A stretch of 64,000 bases of DNA from Pluralibacter gergoviae ATCC 33028 = NBRC 105706 (GCF_001598855.1 NZ_BCZS01000024.1:1-64000), one strand, 5' to 3'. Shown: positions 41,753 to 54,045, counted from the stretch's first letter. The notes: generated by a model not told the origin, from the letters alone. Made by a program: numbers and translations.

Positions 41753-42652
41753 ATGAGCGAGAAGTTACAGAAAGTGCTGGCCCGCGCCGGCCACGGCTCC
41801 CGCCGCGAAATTGAGTCGATCATTGAAGCCGGACGCGTCAGCGTCGACGGTAAAATAGCCACCCTCGGCGATCGCGTTGAAATTGTCCCCGGCCTGAAAA
41901 TCCGCATCGACGGCCACATTGTCTCCGTTAAAGAGTCCGCTGAGCAGATTTGCCGCGTGCTGGCCTACTATAAGCCGGAAGGCGAGCTGTGCACCCGCAG
42001 CGATCCGGAAGGCCGTCCGACCGTCTTCGACCGCCTGCCTAAACTGCGCGGCGCGCGCTGGATTGCGGTAGGGCGCCTGGACGTCAATACCTGCGGCCTG
42101 CTACTGTTTACCACCGACGGTGAACTGGCGAACCGCCTGATGCACCCGAGCCGCGAAGTTGAGCGCGAGTACGCGGTGCGCGTATTTGGCGAAATTGACG
42201 ACAGCAAAGTGCGCCAGCTGGCGCGCGGCGTGCAGCTCGAAGACGGCCCGGCGGCGTTTAAAACCATCAAGTTTACCGGCGGGGAAGGGATCAACCAGTG
42301 GTACAACGTTACCCTGACCGAAGGCCGCAACCGCGAAGTGCGCCGCCTGTGGGAAGCGGTTGGCGTACAGGTCAGCCGCCTGATCCGCGTGCGCTACGGC
42401 GACATTAATCTGCCGAAGGGCCTGCCGCGCGGCGGCTACGCTGAGCTGGACCTGGCCCAGACAAACTACCTGCGCCAGCTGGTGGAGCTGAAGCCGGAAA
42501 CCGAAAGTAAAGTGGCGGTCGAAAAGGACCGCCGCCGCATGAAGGCTAACCAGATCCGTCGGGCGGTCAAGCGTCACGGCCAGACCAGCAGCAAGCCTGC
42601 CCGCAGCGGCGGCCGCCGCGCCAGCACCCGCAATAGCGGCACCGGTTCCTGA
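41753..42652 (+). CDS. rluB: 23S rRNA pseudouridine(2605) synthase
   Basis: The 299-residue enzyme has an N-terminal S4 RNA-binding domain (about 1-60) and the RsuA/RluB catalytic domain with [17 protein letters not shown] containing the catalytic Asp. The C-terminus is a basic tail rich in Arg, Lys and Ser. It modifies U2605 in the peptidyl-transferase region. AAAGGAAG precedes the ATG. Confidence 0.96.
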   Translation: MSEKLQKVLARAGHGSRREIESIIEAGRVSVDGKIATLGDRVEIVPGLKIRIDGHIVSVKESAEQICRVLAYYKPEGELCTRSDPEGRPTVFDRLPKLRGARWIAVGRLDVNTCGLLLFTTDGELANRLMHPSREVEREYAVRVFGEIDDSKVRQLARGVQLEDGPAAFKTIKFTGGEGINQWYNVTLTEGRNREVRRLWEAVGVQVSRLIRVRYGDINLPKGLPRGGYAELDLAQTNYLRQLVELKPETESKVAVEKDRRRMKANQIRRAVKRHGQTSSKPARSGGRRASTRNSGTGS

Positions 42653-42809
42653 TCCGGCAGCCGGGCAGGCCTTTGAGCCAGCCCGGCAGAGCTTTAAACC
42701 AGCCCCGTCACCATCCGTTTTGTTAGGTTTCCGCCTCATTACCCCGTTTGTGCTGTAAACGCTCGGTCATGGACAATCAGGGCGGTGAAGGGCCGGCCGC
42801 CGTTTTACT

Positions 42810-43400
42810 TCAGTAATCAATCCCGACCTGCGCCTTAATGCCCGCATCAAACGCGTGCTTCACCGGGCGCAGTTCGCTCACCGTGTCGGCCAGTTCGATA
42901 ATTTCCCGGTGGCAGCCGCGGCCGGTGATGATAACCGTCTGGTGATGCGGGCGCTCGCGCAGGGCGCTCAGCACGTCCTCCAGCGGCAGATAGTCGTAGG
43001 CCACCATGTAGGTCAGCTCGTCGAGGATCACCAGATCCAGCGCCGGATCGGCGAGCATCCGTCGGGCGTGCCGCCAGACGTCGAGGCAGGCGGCGATATC
43101 GCTATCGCGATCCTGCGTTTCCCAGGTAAAGCCGGTGGCCATTACCTGAAACTCCACGCCGTGCGGTTCCAGCAGGTTGCGCTCGCCGTTGGGCCATTCG
43201 CCCTTAATAAACTGGATGACGCCGACTTTTTTGCCGTGGCCGACCGCACGGGTGGCGGTGCCGAAGGCGGCGGTGGTTTTACCTTTACCGTTGCCGGTCA
43301 GTACCAGCAGAATACCGCGCTCCTCCTGTGCGTCGGCGATGCGGGCGTCCACTTTCTCCTTCCTGCGCTGCTGGCGCTCGCGGTGGCGTTCGTTGCTCAT
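42810..43400 (-). CDS. btuR: Cob(I)alamin adenosyltransferase
   Basis: The 196-residue CobA/BtuR-family enzyme has the P-loop GNGKGKTTAAFGTATRA near residue 40 and the family motifs IQFIKGEW and LDELTYMVAYDYL. It adenosylates corrinoids to give the cofactor form. The start at 43400 gives the exact E. coli length and overlaps the yciK stop by four bases, so the two genes are co-translated. The 157 bases between it and rluB hold nothing I recognise. Confidence 0.95.
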   Translation of the reverse strand: MSNERHRERQQRRKEKVDARIADAQEERGILLVLTGNGKGKTTAAFGTATRAVGHGKKVGVIQFIKGEWPNGERNLLEPHGVEFQVMATGFTWETQDRDSDIAACLDVWRHARRMLADPALDLVILDELTYMVAYDYLPLEDVLSALRERPHHQTVIITGRGCHREIIELADTVSELRPVKHAFDAGIKAQVGIDY

Positions 43401-44155
43401 TGTGATATCCCCGGTTTGCGGCCCGGCTGGGCGTCGTAGGTGCCGCCGGTTTTGCGGCGGCTGTCGTCGCCCATCAGCCATAGATAGAGCGGCATGATCT
43501 CGGCGGGCGTCTTCAGCTTCAGCGGATCTTCCGTCGGGAAGGCGCTGGCGCGCATGCCGGTGCGGGTGCCGCCGGGATTAATGCAGTTGACGCGCAGGCG
43601 GCCCTGATACTCCTCCGCCAGCACCTGCATCATGCCTTCGGTGGCAAATTTGGAGACCGAGTAGGCGCCCCAGTTGGCCCGGCCCTGGCGGCCAACGCTG
43701 GAGGTGGTGAACACCAGCGAGCCGGATTCCGCCTTGAGTAATAAAGTAAGCAGCGCCTGAGTCAGCATAAAAGTACCGTTGACGTTGACCTGCATCACCT
43801 GCTGCCAGACATCGGGATCCTGGCGGTCCATCGGCGCCACGTCGCCGAGCAGGCCCGCGTTATGCAGCACGCCGTCGAGGTGCGGTGCGTGAATAGCGAT
43901 TTTCTGCGCCAGCTGCTGGCACTCCTGCGGCGTGCAGGTCAGCAGATCGAGGGTGAACCACTGCGGGGCGACGCCGCTCTCGCGCTCTATCTGCTGCGCC
44001 ACGTCGCGCAGCTTGTCCGCGCTGCGCCCGAGTAAAATAACGCGGGCCCCGTAGCGCGCATAGGTCAGGGCGGCCTCGCGGCCGATACCGTCGCTGGCGC
44101 CGGTAACAAGAATAGTGCGATTTTGCAGCAGATCGCGTTGCGGTTGATAGTGCAC
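43397..44155 (-). CDS. yciK: Short-chain oxidoreductase YciK
   Basis: The 252-residue SDR protein has the NAD(P)-binding TGASDGIGREAALTYAR, the NAG motif HNAGLLGD, and the catalytic Tyr-Lys in WGAYSVSKFA. The substrate is unknown. The start is a GTG at 44155, with AGAGACTCC upstream, giving MHYQPQRDLL as in E. coli. It is followed by btuR with an overlap. Confidence 0.93.
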   Translation of the reverse strand: MHYQPQRDLLQNRTILVTGASDGIGREAALTYARYGARVILLGRSADKLRDVAQQIERESGVAPQWFTLDLLTCTPQECQQLAQKIAIHAPHLDGVLHNAGLLGDVAPMDRQDPDVWQQVMQVNVNGTFMLTQALLTLLLKAESGSLVFTTSSVGRQGRANWGAYSVSKFATEGMMQVLAEEYQGRLRVNCINPGGTRTGMRASAFPTEDPLKLKTPAEIMPLYLWLMGDDSRRKTGGTYDAQPGRKPGISQ

Positions 44156-44401
44156 GGAGTCTCTCCTGTGGCCTGCGGCGGACCACGTTGCTGTTTTGTT
44201 TCAGTTTTCGGCTTTATGCCTGAAAAAGCGCGCTGTTTCAATCGGCCAGCCGGACGCTTTGCGCAACATTAACATTTTGCAATCATTTCACGACGATAAA
44301 TTTCAGGAATCCGCCTCGCAGCTGCGGCAGTGCGGGCAAGACGCGCCGCCGGGGCTGTTGTACACTGGTCGGCCTGAACGTGTTTTTTTCAAGGTGGAAG
44401 C

Positions 44402-45451
44402 GTGGAACTACTGTCTGAATATGCGTTGTTTTTGGCGAAAATTGTCACGGTTGTCGTCGCAATAGCGGCTATTGCCGTCATTATTATCAATCTTTCTCAG
44501 CGTAACAAAAAGCAGCGCGGTGAGCTGAGGGTGACCAACCTCAGCGAACAGTACAGGGAGATGCAGGAGGAGATAGGCAGCGCCCTGCTGGACGGCCCGC
44601 AGCAGAAGCTGTGGCTGAAGGCGCAGAAGAAAAAGCACAAGCTGGAGGCGAAAGCCGCCAAAGCGAAGGCAAAGCGCGGGGGCGCCGACGACGCCGCGAA
44701 GCCTCGCGTCTGGGTGCTGGACTTCAAGGGCAGCATGGATGCCCGCGAAGTGGGCGGTCTGCGCGAAGAGATTAGCGCCGTGCTGGCGGTGGCGAAGCCG
44801 CAGGACCGCGCGGTGCTGCGGCTCGAGAGCCCCGGCGGCGTGGTGCACGGCTATGGTCTGGCGGCTTCCCAGCTGCAGCGCCTGCGCGACAAGCAGATCC
44901 CGCTGACCGTGGCGGTGGATAAAGTGGCGGCCAGCGGCGGCTACATGATGGCCTGCGTCGGTAACCGCATCGTGGCCGCGCCGTTTGCCATTATCGGCTC
45001 CATTGGCGTTGTCGCTCAGGTGCCGAACTTTAACCGTCTGCTGCGCAATAAGGATATCGACATTGAGCTGCACACGGCGGGGCAGTACAAGCGGACCCTG
45101 ACGCTGCTGGGTGAGAACACCGAAGAGGGGCGGCAGAAGTTCCGCGAAGATCTCAACGAAACTCACCGCCTGTTCAAGGCGTTCGTGCACCGCATGCGCC
45201 CCGCGCTGGATATCGAGCTGGTGGCCACCGGCGAGCACTGGTACGGGCAGCAGGCGCTGGATAATGGCCTGGTCGATGAGGTAGGCACCAGCGACGATCT
45301 GCTGCTGGGCCTGATGAACGACTATGAGCTGCTGAGCGTGCGCTACGTGCGGCATAAAAAACTGATGGACCGCTTTACCGGCAGCGCCGCCAACAGCGCC
45401 GACCGGCTGCTGATGCGCTGGTGGCAGCGCGGGCAGAAGCCGATGGCGTAA
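44402..45451 (+). CDS. sohB: Inner-membrane peptidase SohB (S49 family)
   Basis: The 349-residue protein has one N-terminal membrane helix (about residues 10-30), a Lys/Ala-rich cytoplasmic or periplasmic linker, and an S49 signal-peptide-peptidase-like domain with the nucleophile Ser in VDKVAASGGYMMACVG and RLESPGGVVHGYG. It was found as a suppressor of degP (htrA) loss. The start is a GTG at 44402 with AAGGTGG upstream. The length equals that in E. coli. Confidence 0.94.
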   Translation: MELLSEYALFLAKIVTVVVAIAAIAVIIINLSQRNKKQRGELRVTNLSEQYREMQEEIGSALLDGPQQKLWLKAQKKKHKLEAKAAKAKAKRGGADDAAKPRVWVLDFKGSMDAREVGGLREEISAVLAVAKPQDRAVLRLESPGGVVHGYGLAASQLQRLRDKQIPLTVAVDKVAASGGYMMACVGNRIVAAPFAIIGSIGVVAQVPNFNRLLRNKDIDIELHTAGQYKRTLTLLGENTEEGRQKFREDLNETHRLFKAFVHRMRPALDIELVATGEHWYGQQALDNGLVDEVGTSDDLLLGLMNDYELLSVRYVRHKKLMDRFTGSAANSADRLLMRWWQRGQKPMA

Positions 45452-45473
45452 CAGCCGCTGACGCCGCTGAAAT

Positions 45474-45503
45474 AAAACGCGAGGCCCGGGCCTCGCGTTT
45501 TTT
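45474..45503. terminator. Bidirectional terminator between sohB and yciN
   Basis: AAAACGCGAGGCC and GGCCTCGCGTTTT make a 13-base symmetric stem with T-runs in both directions, serving the convergent sohB and yciN genes. Confidence 0.93.
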
Positions 45504-45505
45504 GT

Positions 45506-45757
45506 TTAGTCGGCCAGGTGATACTTTTCGGAAAGTTCGTGGGCCAGGTACTTAAACATATTGAACACCGCGGTGCTCTTCGGCGTCGGCAGGCCCTGCT
45601 CATCGAGATAATATTCGCCGCTGAACACCAGCACGCCGTTGCGCTGCTCAACGCCGGTGGCCTCGATGCCCTTCAGCGTATCTTCGTGATCGCGGATCAT
45701 CTGGTTAGCTAATGCCAGCAGGGACTGACGATCGATAGGTTGGGATGTTGACTGCAT
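45506..45757 (-). CDS. yciN: Small conserved protein YciN
   Basis: The 83-residue protein belongs to the DUF2498 family, with the core [19 protein letters not shown] and [18 protein letters not shown]. No function is established. GGAGTC lies upstream of the ATG. It is convergent with sohB and divergent from topA. Confidence 0.92.
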   Translation of the reverse strand: MQSTSQPIDRQSLLALANQMIRDHEDTLKGIEATGVEQRNGVLVFSGEYYLDEQGLPTPKSTAVFNMFKYLAHELSEKYHLAD

Positions 45758-46180
45758 AATTGACTCCTTAACACTCTGGCGCGTAGTCTACGCCGCGCGG
45801 GCTTTGCGGGCAAATTTTCCCTGCCAAAAGCAGGGCTTTTGCCGACGGCAAGCCGCTGGCGGGAATTGCGTTTGCATGCTAATAAAGTTGCGTAACGAAT
45901 TTTATCAGGTACAGTGTGACGCTTTCAGCGATCTGGCAACAGATTTGCTTGACATTCGAGCAAAAATTCTTCGTGCTGTATCGCCGGGTACAAAAAGCCC
46001 TGCAATCTCAGCGAGCTGACGCATACTTCTGGAGCATGCGGTCGTGAAGGGGTTGAGATCCATTGACGCTGCCGCAACATCCTGGCTGTCTCCAGTGGAA
46101 GGTGATTCAGGTACGAACTATGTGCAGGCCGCCAGTGCTGCGCGTATTTCTGGAAGAAGAAAAATCAGGTAAAGGTGAAT
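45758..46180 (+). promoter_or_regulatory. topA upstream region with a short open frame
   Basis: This 423-base gap contains a consensus TTGACA at 45949-45954 and is expected to hold the several topA promoters, which respond to supercoiling, but I cannot place a matching -10 with confidence. A 47-codon frame (45876-46019, starting MLIKLRNEFYQ) overlaps the promoter area and has a poor ribosome site; it may be chance. Confidence 0.45.
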
Positions 46181-48778
46181 ATGGGTAAAGCTCTCGTTAT
46201 CGTTGAGTCCCCGGCAAAAGCCAAAACGATCAATAAGTATCTGGGAAATGACTACGTGGTGAAATCCAGCGTCGGTCATATCCGCGATTTGCCGACAAGT
46301 GGCTCAGCAAGCAAAAAGAGCGCCGACTCTGCCTCCACCAAAACGGCGAAGAAGCCGAAAAAGGACGAACGCGGCGCGCTGGTCAATCGCATGGGTGTCG
46401 ACCCGTGGCACGACTGGAAAGCGCACTACGAAGTGCTTCCGGGTAAAGAAAAGGTAGTTTCAGAGCTCAAACAGTTGGCCGAAAAGGCTGACCACATCTA
46501 TCTCGCAACCGACCTTGACCGCGAAGGGGAGGCCATTGCATGGCACCTGCGGGAAGTGATTGGCGGTGACGACTCGCGCTACAGCCGCGTGGTGTTTAAC
46601 GAAATAACCAAGAATGCGATTCGTCAGGCGTTTGAGAAGCCGGGCGAACTGAATATCGACCGGGTAAACGCTCAGCAGGCCAGACGCTTTGTCGACCGCG
46701 TGGTCGGCTACATGGTCTCGCCGCTGCTGTGGAAGAAGATTGCCCGCGGCCTCTCTGCGGGGCGCGTACAGTCTGTAGCGGTGCGCCTGGTGGTCGAGCG
46801 CGAGCGCGAAATCAAAGCCTTTGTCCCGGAAGAGTTCTGGGAGATTGACGCTAATACCACCACGCCGTCGGGCGAGGCGCTGCCGCTGTCGGTGACCCAC
46901 CAGAACGACAAGCCGTTCCGGCCGGTCACCCGCGACGAAACCCTGGCTGCCGTCAGCCTGCTGGAGAAAGCGCGCTACACCGTCGCCGAGCGGGAAGATA
47001 AGCCCACCAGCAGCAAGCCCGGTGCGCCGTTTATCACCTCGACGCTGCAGCAGGCGGCCAGCACTCGCCTGGGCTTCGGCGTCAAGAAGACGATGATGAT
47101 GGCCCAGCGTCTGTACGAGGCCGGGCACATCACCTACATGCGTACCGACTCCACCAACCTGAGTCAGGACGCGGTCAGCATGGTGCGCGGCTATATTGGC
47201 GACAATTTCGGCAAGAAATACCTGCCGGAGAGCGCTAACCAGTACGCCAGCAAAGAGAACTCGCAGGAAGCGCACGAAGCGATTCGTCCTTCCGACGTGG
47301 CGGTGCTCGCCGAAACGCTCAAAGACATGGAAGCGGACGCCCAGAAGCTGTATCAGCTGATCTGGCGCCAGTTCGTGGCCTGTCAGATGACGCCGGCCCA
47401 GTACGACTCCACCACGCTGACCATCAGCGCCGGCGACTTCCGCCTTAAGGCGCGCGGACGCATCCTGCGCTTTGACGGCTGGACCAAAGTGATGCCGGCG
47501 CTGCGCAAGGGCGATGAAGATCGCACCCTGCCGTCGGTCAACAAAGGTGACAGCCTGTCGCTGGTGGAGCTGCTGCCCGCGCAGCACTTCACCAAGCCGC
47601 CGGCGCGCTTTAGCGAAGCCTCGCTGGTGAAAGAGCTGGAAAAACGCGGCATCGGCCGGCCGTCCACCTATGCGTCGATCATCTCGACCATTCAGGATCG
47701 CGGCTATGTCCGGGTTGAGAGCCGCCGCTTCTACGCGGAAAAAATGGGCGAGATCGTTACCGACCGCCTGGAAGGCAACTTCCGCGAGCTGATGAACTAC
47801 GACTTCACCGCGCAGATGGAGAACAGCCTCGACCAGGTGGCCAACCACCAGGCCGAATGGAAGAGCGTGCTGGACGACTTCTTCGGCGACTTTACCCGCC
47901 AGCTGGAAACGGCGGAAAAGGATCCGGAAGAGGGCGGTATGCTGCCGAACGCGATGGTGCTGACCAGCATCGACTGCCCGACCTGCGGGCGCAAGATGGG
48001 GATTCGCACCGCCAGCACCGGGGTGTTCCTCGGCTGCTCCGGCTACGCGCTGCCGCCGAAAGAGCGCTGCAAAACGACCATCAACCTCATTCCGGAGAAC
48101 GAAGTTCTTAACGTGCTTGAGGGCGATGATGCCGAAACCAACGCCCTGCGCGCTAAGCGCCGCTGCAAGAAGTGCGGTACGGCGATGGACAGCTATCTCA
48201 TCGATCCGAAGCGCAAGCTGCACGTCTGCGGCAATAACCCGACCTGCGACGGCTACGAAATCGAAGAGGGCGAGTTCCGCATCAAGGGGTACGATGGGCC
48301 GATCGTTGAGTGCGAGAAGTGCGGCTCCGAAATGCACCTCAAAATGGGCCGCTTCGGCAAGTACATGGCCTGCACCAACGACGAGTGTAAAAACACCCGC
48401 AAGATTCTGCGCAACGGCGAAGTGGCGCCGCCGAAGGAAGATCCGGTGCCGCTGCCGGAGCTGCCGTGCGAGAAGTCAGACGCCTACTTCGTGCTGCGCG
48501 ACGGCGCGGCGGGCGTGTTCCTGGCGGCCAACACCTTCCCGAAATCGCGCGAAACCCGCGCGCCGCTGGTGGAGGAGCTGTACCGCTTCCGCGACCGTCT
48601 GCCGGAGAAGCTGCGCTATCTGGCCGATGCGCCGCAGGCCGATCCGGAAGGCAATAAAACGCTGGTGCGCTTTAGCCGTAAAACCAAGCAGCAGTATGTG
48701 TCATCGGAAAAAGAGGGTAAGGCCACCGGCTGGACCGCTTTCTTCATTGACGGCAAGTGGCAGGAAGCGAAGAAATAG
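46181..48778 (+). CDS. topA: DNA topoisomerase I
   Basis: The 865-residue type IA topoisomerase has the TOPRIM domain at the N-terminus ([30 protein letters not shown]), the active-site Tyr in [10 protein letters not shown] near residue 319, and three C-terminal tetracysteine zinc ribbons ([27 protein letters not shown]) before the final ssDNA-binding part. It relaxes negative supercoils. The ATG at 46181 with AGGTGAAT gives the E. coli length; a GTG six bases upstream is not needed. Confidence 0.98.
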   Translation: MGKALVIVESPAKAKTINKYLGNDYVVKSSVGHIRDLPTSGSASKKSADSASTKTAKKPKKDERGALVNRMGVDPWHDWKAHYEVLPGKEKVVSELKQLAEKADHIYLATDLDREGEAIAWHLREVIGGDDSRYSRVVFNEITKNAIRQAFEKPGELNIDRVNAQQARRFVDRVVGYMVSPLLWKKIARGLSAGRVQSVAVRLVVEREREIKAFVPEEFWEIDANTTTPSGEALPLSVTHQNDKPFRPVTRDETLAAVSLLEKARYTVAEREDKPTSSKPGAPFITSTLQQAASTRLGFGVKKTMMMAQRLYEAGHITYMRTDSTNLSQDAVSMVRGYIGDNFGKKYLPESANQYASKENSQEAHEAIRPSDVAVLAETLKDMEADAQKLYQLIWRQFVACQMTPAQYDSTTLTISAGDFRLKARGRILRFDGWTKVMPALRKGDEDRTLPSVNKGDSLSLVELLPAQHFTKPPARFSEASLVKELEKRGIGRPSTYASIISTIQDRGYVRVESRRFYAEKMGEIVTDRLEGNFRELMNYDFTAQMENSLDQVANHQAEWKSVLDDFFGDFTRQLETAEKDPEEGGMLPNAMVLTSIDCPTCGRKMGIRTASTGVFLGCSGYALPPKERCKTTINLIPENEVLNVLEGDDAETNALRAKRRCKKCGTAMDSYLIDPKRKLHVCGNNPTCDGYEIEEGEFRIKGYDGPIVECEKCGSEMHLKMGRFGKYMACTNDECKNTRKILRNGEVAPPKEDPVPLPELPCEKSDAYFVLRDGAAGVFLAANTFPKSRETRAPLVEELYRFRDRLPEKLRYLADAPQADPEGNKTLVRFSRKTKQQYVSSEKEGKATGWTAFFIDGKWQEAKK

Positions 48779-48802
48779 CGCTTTCTCATGCTGTTAACCT
48801 GA

Positions 48803-48825
48803 AGGGCCGCGCTGCGGCCCTTTTT
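48803..48825 (+). terminator. Terminator after topA
   Basis: AGGGCCGC and GCGGCCCT form an 8-bp stem with loop GCT, followed by TTTTT, 25 bases past the topA stop. Confidence 0.93.
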
Positions 48826-48926
48826 CATTATTTCCTGTTCACACCTATACACATCTTGCATAAATGTTATAGTGTTATAGCAACATCCATTCTTATTATA
48901 AATTCGTATTAAGCTTCGGCTTGTGA

Positions 48927-49919
<993 letters not shown>

Positions 49920-49925
49920 CGGGGC

Positions 49926-51002
49926 CTAGCGCAGCGCCTTGCTGTTTTGCAGCGGCTGCGCTGCGTCGGTGCGCTTTTTACCGCCGGCGCGCTGCAGCAG
50001 CGTTTTCAGGCTAATGCCGACCAGACCCGTCGCGTACTTCAGACAGGAGCCGATATTCCCCTGGTGGCGGGCGTGCTTCAGCGCGTGGCGCCAGAGTATT
50101 TTTTTATGGGGCTTAACCAGCGGCACCGACTTCCACGGTGAGCACGCTTTGTAGCGCATGAAATAGTCGGCGCTGGCGTAGGGCTCTGCCCATTCATGCC
50201 ACGGTTTGGTTGCGCCGATATAATGAAGAAACGTAATATCCGCGGGCAGCGCGCTGTCTGGCCCTTTATATTCGTCGTTGAGGGAATATTGCGTATTATA
50301 TTTCCCGTCGAGAAACGTTACCCGCCCTGCGACGGCAATATTAATCAGATCCTGGTCGTAATAGAGCAGCGCGTCTTTAATTTGCGGGTCGCACAGTCCG
50401 CGGGCAATTCTGGCGGAGATATCTCGATCCTGCCAGGCCCGGGTGTTAACCAGCAGTACCCCGGAATTGAAATATTTTCCCCGAACCTCCGGCGCATTAA
50501 GCTTCGCAACGCGATCGCCCTCGTCAATAAAATCGATATCCAGACAGGCGGCCACGGCGTTATCGCCAATATCGGCAGAAATCAACGGCGCGATGTCGGC
50601 GCAGCAGGTGATATCCGAGTCAAGATAGAGCACGCGGGGGACGCGGCTGGCCAGGTAGTCGATGGCGACGATCCTGAAATAGATGGCGCTGGGCCATCTT
50701 GCCTTCACCGGCAGCGCGGCCAGCTTGTCGGTATCGACCAGGTACACCGTCATGCTGAAGGCCTGCTCCCGCCCGTATGCGCGAAACTTGTCGATGAAGT
50801 CTTCGGAAATCCGATCGGTAAAGAGGTGAAAATGCGGCAGCACCTGCGGGCTATTGTGCAATACCGAGACCGCAGAAACGGCCGTCCCGAGGGCAAAGTT
50901 GATGTCGGCCCCGTAAGCAATGTGGACAATCTCTTTACCGTCATCGGGCCTGGCTTCGACAACAGCGATCGTTTCTTTAACTAAATGACAAAATGACAGC
51001 AT
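49926..51002 (-). CDS. Glycosyltransferase family 8, WaaJ/RfaJ-like
   Basis: The 358-residue protein has a GT8 N-terminal domain (IVHIAYGADINFALGTAVS near residue 25), the metal-binding DxD motif in VLYLDSDITC (128-130), YFNSGVLLVNTRAW near 177, HYIGATKPWHEWA near 270, and a C-terminal region like Glyco_transf_8C with basic residues. It resembles lipopolysaccharide alpha-glucosyl/galactosyltransferases of the outer core (WaaJ, WaaO), but lies outside any waa cluster. The start at 51002 (MLSFCHLVKE) is preferred; a GTG at 51050 would add 16 residues. Donor and acceptor are not known. The cysB-acnA interval holds other small genes in E. coli, so this is an addition. Confidence 0.85.
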   Translation of the reverse strand: MLSFCHLVKETIAVVEARPDDGKEIVHIAYGADINFALGTAVSAVSVLHNSPQVLPHFHLFTDRISEDFIDKFRAYGREQAFSMTVYLVDTDKLAALPVKARWPSAIYFRIVAIDYLASRVPRVLYLDSDITCCADIAPLISADIGDNAVAACLDIDFIDEGDRVAKLNAPEVRGKYFNSGVLLVNTRAWQDRDISARIARGLCDPQIKDALLYYDQDLINIAVAGRVTFLDGKYNTQYSLNDEYKGPDSALPADITFLHYIGATKPWHEWAEPYASADYFMRYKACSPWKSVPLVKPHKKILWRHALKHARHQGNIGSCLKYATGLVGISLKTLLQRAGGKKRTDAAQPLQNSKALR

Positions 51003-51369
51003 AACTTTTACTAATTCCGTCAGTAAATTTACATTAAATAACGCCGGCACGCGGGCGGCGGATAAAAAGCGCGGGCAGCGCGCGAAATTCGTTTTTAAAG
51101 TGAAAATTCGCAGCCGAGTAATGAGTACGGGAAATCATTGATTTTGCAATTATCTTTAAGTCTTTTGCCAACGATGCCGCCTGCCGGGCAATCATACGCT
51201 TTACAGGTTCAATAGTTAATAAACTCGCGCCAGGTGCTATCTGAAAAAAGCGGATTGTTATTTTTATCAATTTGAGTTGTTATCAAAACGTTACGTTCGG
51301 GATGTGTTATGTTTATTAACAGACCCTGAGGAGTATCAGGGCATGTTTCCCCACCATTAAGGAGGAGCT
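51003..51369 (+). other. AT-rich region between the GT8 gene and acnA
   Basis: This 367-base divergent gap is poorer in GC than its surroundings and should carry the promoters of both genes. CCCTGA/TCAGGG (51327-51344) forms a small hairpin in the acnA leader, and AAGGAGGAGCT is its ribosome site. A 78-codon minus-strand frame (51034-51270) has no recognisable features. I see no counterpart of the E. coli ymiA, yciX or ymiC small genes. Confidence 0.5.
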
Positions 51370-54045
51370 ATGTCGTCAACCCTACGCGAAGCCAGCAAGG
51401 ACACTCTGCAGGCGAAAGCAAAAACCTACCACTATTACAGCCTGCCGCTGGCCGCCAAACAGTTCGGTGATATTTCCCGCCTGCCCAAATCGCTGAAAGT
51501 GCTGCTGGAAAACCTGCTGCGCTGGCAGGACGGTGACTCGGTCACTGAAGAGGACATTCGCGCGCTGGCGGGCTGGCTACAGCACGCCCATGCCGATCGC
51601 GAGATCGCCTATCGCCCGGCCCGCGTGCTGATGCAGGACTTTACCGGCGTCCCGGCCGTGGTCGACCTGGCCGCCATGCGCGAAGCGGTGAAGCGCCTCG
51701 GGGGCGATACTGCGAAGGTTAACCCGCTCTCGCCGGTTGACCTGGTGATTGACCATTCGGTGACCGTGGACCACTTCGGCGATGACGATGCCTTTGCCGA
51801 AAACGTGCGCCTTGAAATGGAGCGCAACCACGAGCGCTACGTCTTTCTGCGCTGGGGCCAGCAGGCCTTCAGCCGCTTTAGCGTGGTTCCGCCGGGCACC
51901 GGCATCTGTCACCAGGTGAACCTCGAGTATCTCGGTAAGGCCGTGTGGAGCGAACTGCAGGATAAGGAATGGGTCGCCTACCCGGATACGCTGGTGGGGA
52001 CCGATTCGCACACCACCATGATCAACGGCCTCGGCGTACTGGGCTGGGGCGTCGGCGGCATTGAAGCCGAAGCGGCTATGCTCGGCCAGCCGGTATCGAT
52101 GCTTATCCCTGACGTCGTCGGCTTTAAACTCAGCGGCAAACTGCGCGAAGGCATCACTGCCACCGACCTGGTGCTGACCGTCACCCAGATGCTGCGCAAG
52201 CACGGCGTGGTGGGCAAATTTGTTGAGTTCTACGGCGACGGCCTCGACGCGCTGCCGCTGGCGGACCGCGCCACCATTGCCAATATGGCGCCGGAGTACG
52301 GGGCCACCTGCGGCTTCTTCCCGCTGGATGAGGTAACCCTCGACTACATGCGCCTCAGCGGGCGCAGCGAAGATCAGATTGAGCTGGTCGAGAAGTATGC
52401 CAAAGCGCAGGGGCTGTGGCGCAATACGGGCGATGAGCCGGTCTTCACCAGCACCCTGGCGCTGGATATGGGCGACGTTGAGGCAAGCCTCGCCGGGCCG
52501 AAGCGCCCGCAGGACCGCGTGGCGCTGGGCGATGTGCCGAAAGCTTTCGCTCAGAGCACGGAGCTGGAGCTTAACACCGCGCAGAAAGATCGCCAGGCGG
52601 TGGACTATACCCTGAACGGTCATCAGTATCAGCTGCCGGACGGCGCGGTGGTGATTGCCGCCATCACGTCGTGCACAAACACCTCTAACCCCAGCGTGCT
52701 GATGGCCGCCGGGCTGCTGGCGAAAAAAGCGGTGGAAGCTGGCCTCGGCCGCCAGCCGTGGGTGAAGGCCTCGCTGGCGCCGGGTTCTAAAGTCGTCTCT
52801 GACTATCTGGCCCACGCGAAGCTGACGCCGTATCTCGACGAGCTGGGCTTCAACCTGGTGGGCTACGGCTGTACCACCTGTATCGGCAACTCCGGTCCGC
52901 TCCCTGAACCGATTGAGACAGCGATCAAGAAGGGCGATCTGACCGTCGGCGCGGTGCTTTCCGGTAACCGCAATTTTGAAGGCCGCATCCATCCGCTGGT
53001 GAAAACCAACTGGCTGGCGTCGCCGCCGCTGGTGGTGGCCTATGCGCTGGCGGGTAACATGAACGTCAACCTGATGCGCGATCCGCTCGGCAACGATCGC
53101 GACGGCAATCCTGTCTACCTGAAAGATATCTGGCCGAGCGCCCAGGAGATCGCCGCCGCGGTGAAAGAGGTTTCTACCGACATGTTCCGCAAGGAGTACG
53201 CCGAGGTGTTCGAGGGGACGCCGGAGTGGAAGGCGATTCAGGTGCAGGACTCCGACACCTACGGCTGGCAGCAGGACTCGACCTACATCCGCCTGTCGCC
53301 GTTCTTTGACGAGATGGGCCCCGAGCCGGATGCGGTTGAGGATATCCACGGCGCGCGCATTCTCGCCATGCTCGGCGATTCGGTCACCACCGACCACATC
53401 TCTCCGGCGGGCAGCATTAAGCCGGACAGCCCGGCGGGCCGCTATCTGATGGATCACGGCGTTGAGCGCGGGGACTTCAACTCCTACGGCTCCCGCCGCG
53501 GCAACCATGAAGTGATGATGCGCGGTACTTTCGCCAATATCCGCATTCGCAACGAAATGGTGCCGGGCGTGGAGGGCGGTATGACCCGCCATCTGCCGGG
53601 GACGGAAGCGATCTCCATCTACGATGCGGCGATGCGCTATCAGCAGGAGGGCACGCCGCTGGCGGTCATCGCCGGCAAGGAGTACGGCTCAGGCTCAAGC
53701 CGCGACTGGGCGGCCAAAGGGCCGCGCCTGCTGGGCGTGCGGGTGGTGATCGCCGAATCATTTGAGCGTATCCACCGCTCAAATCTGATCGGCATGGGCA
53801 TTCTGCCGCTGGAATTCCCGCAGGGCGTCAGCCGTAAAACGCTGAATCTCACCGGAGAAGAGAAGATTGACGTCAGCAATCTGCAGGCTCTGCAGCCGGG
53901 CGGCACTATTGCGGTTGTGCTGACCCGCGCCGACGGTACGCAGGAGACGCTGGAATGCCGCTGCCGGATTGATACGGCAACGGAGCTGACTTACTACCAG
54001 AATGACGGGATCCTGCACTACGTGATCCGCAATATGCTGAAGTAA
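51370..54045 (+). CDS. acnA: Aconitate hydratase A
   Basis: The 891-residue enzyme matches E. coli AcnA in length. The cluster ligands are in [11 protein letters not shown] and [10 protein letters not shown], and the substrate region [21 protein letters not shown] is intact. It interconverts citrate and isocitrate with a 4Fe-4S cluster, and is the stress- and stationary-phase aconitase. The ATG at 51370 follows a strong AAGGAGGAGCT. Confidence 0.98.
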   Translation: MSSTLREASKDTLQAKAKTYHYYSLPLAAKQFGDISRLPKSLKVLLENLLRWQDGDSVTEEDIRALAGWLQHAHADREIAYRPARVLMQDFTGVPAVVDLAAMREAVKRLGGDTAKVNPLSPVDLVIDHSVTVDHFGDDDAFAENVRLEMERNHERYVFLRWGQQAFSRFSVVPPGTGICHQVNLEYLGKAVWSELQDKEWVAYPDTLVGTDSHTTMINGLGVLGWGVGGIEAEAAMLGQPVSMLIPDVVGFKLSGKLREGITATDLVLTVTQMLRKHGVVGKFVEFYGDGLDALPLADRATIANMAPEYGATCGFFPLDEVTLDYMRLSGRSEDQIELVEKYAKAQGLWRNTGDEPVFTSTLALDMGDVEASLAGPKRPQDRVALGDVPKAFAQSTELELNTAQKDRQAVDYTLNGHQYQLPDGAVVIAAITSCTNTSNPSVLMAAGLLAKKAVEAGLGRQPWVKASLAPGSKVVSDYLAHAKLTPYLDELGFNLVGYGCTTCIGNSGPLPEPIETAIKKGDLTVGAVLSGNRNFEGRIHPLVKTNWLASPPLVVAYALAGNMNVNLMRDPLGNDRDGNPVYLKDIWPSAQEIAAAVKEVSTDMFRKEYAEVFEGTPEWKAIQVQDSDTYGWQQDSTYIRLSPFFDEMGPEPDAVEDIHGARILAMLGDSVTTDHISPAGSIKPDSPAGRYLMDHGVERGDFNSYGSRRGNHEVMMRGTFANIRIRNEMVPGVEGGMTRHLPGTEAISIYDAAMRYQQEGTPLAVIAGKEYGSGSSRDWAAKGPRLLGVRVVIAESFERIHRSNLIGMGILPLEFPQGVSRKTLNLTGEEKIDVSNLQALQPGGTIAVVLTRADGTQETLECRCRIDTATELTYYQNDGILHYVIRNMLK

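Noticed and set aside
46460-48337. 625-codon frame opposite topA
   Set aside because: Antisense artefact over a full-length, highly conserved topoisomerase gene.
51034-51270. 78-codon minus-strand frame between the GT8 gene and acnA
   Set aside because: No start signal or similarity was seen and the region is AT-rich promoter DNA; listed only within the intergenic description.
51577-53592. 671-codon frame opposite acnA
   Set aside because: Antisense artefact; acnA is intact and the opposite product resembles nothing known.
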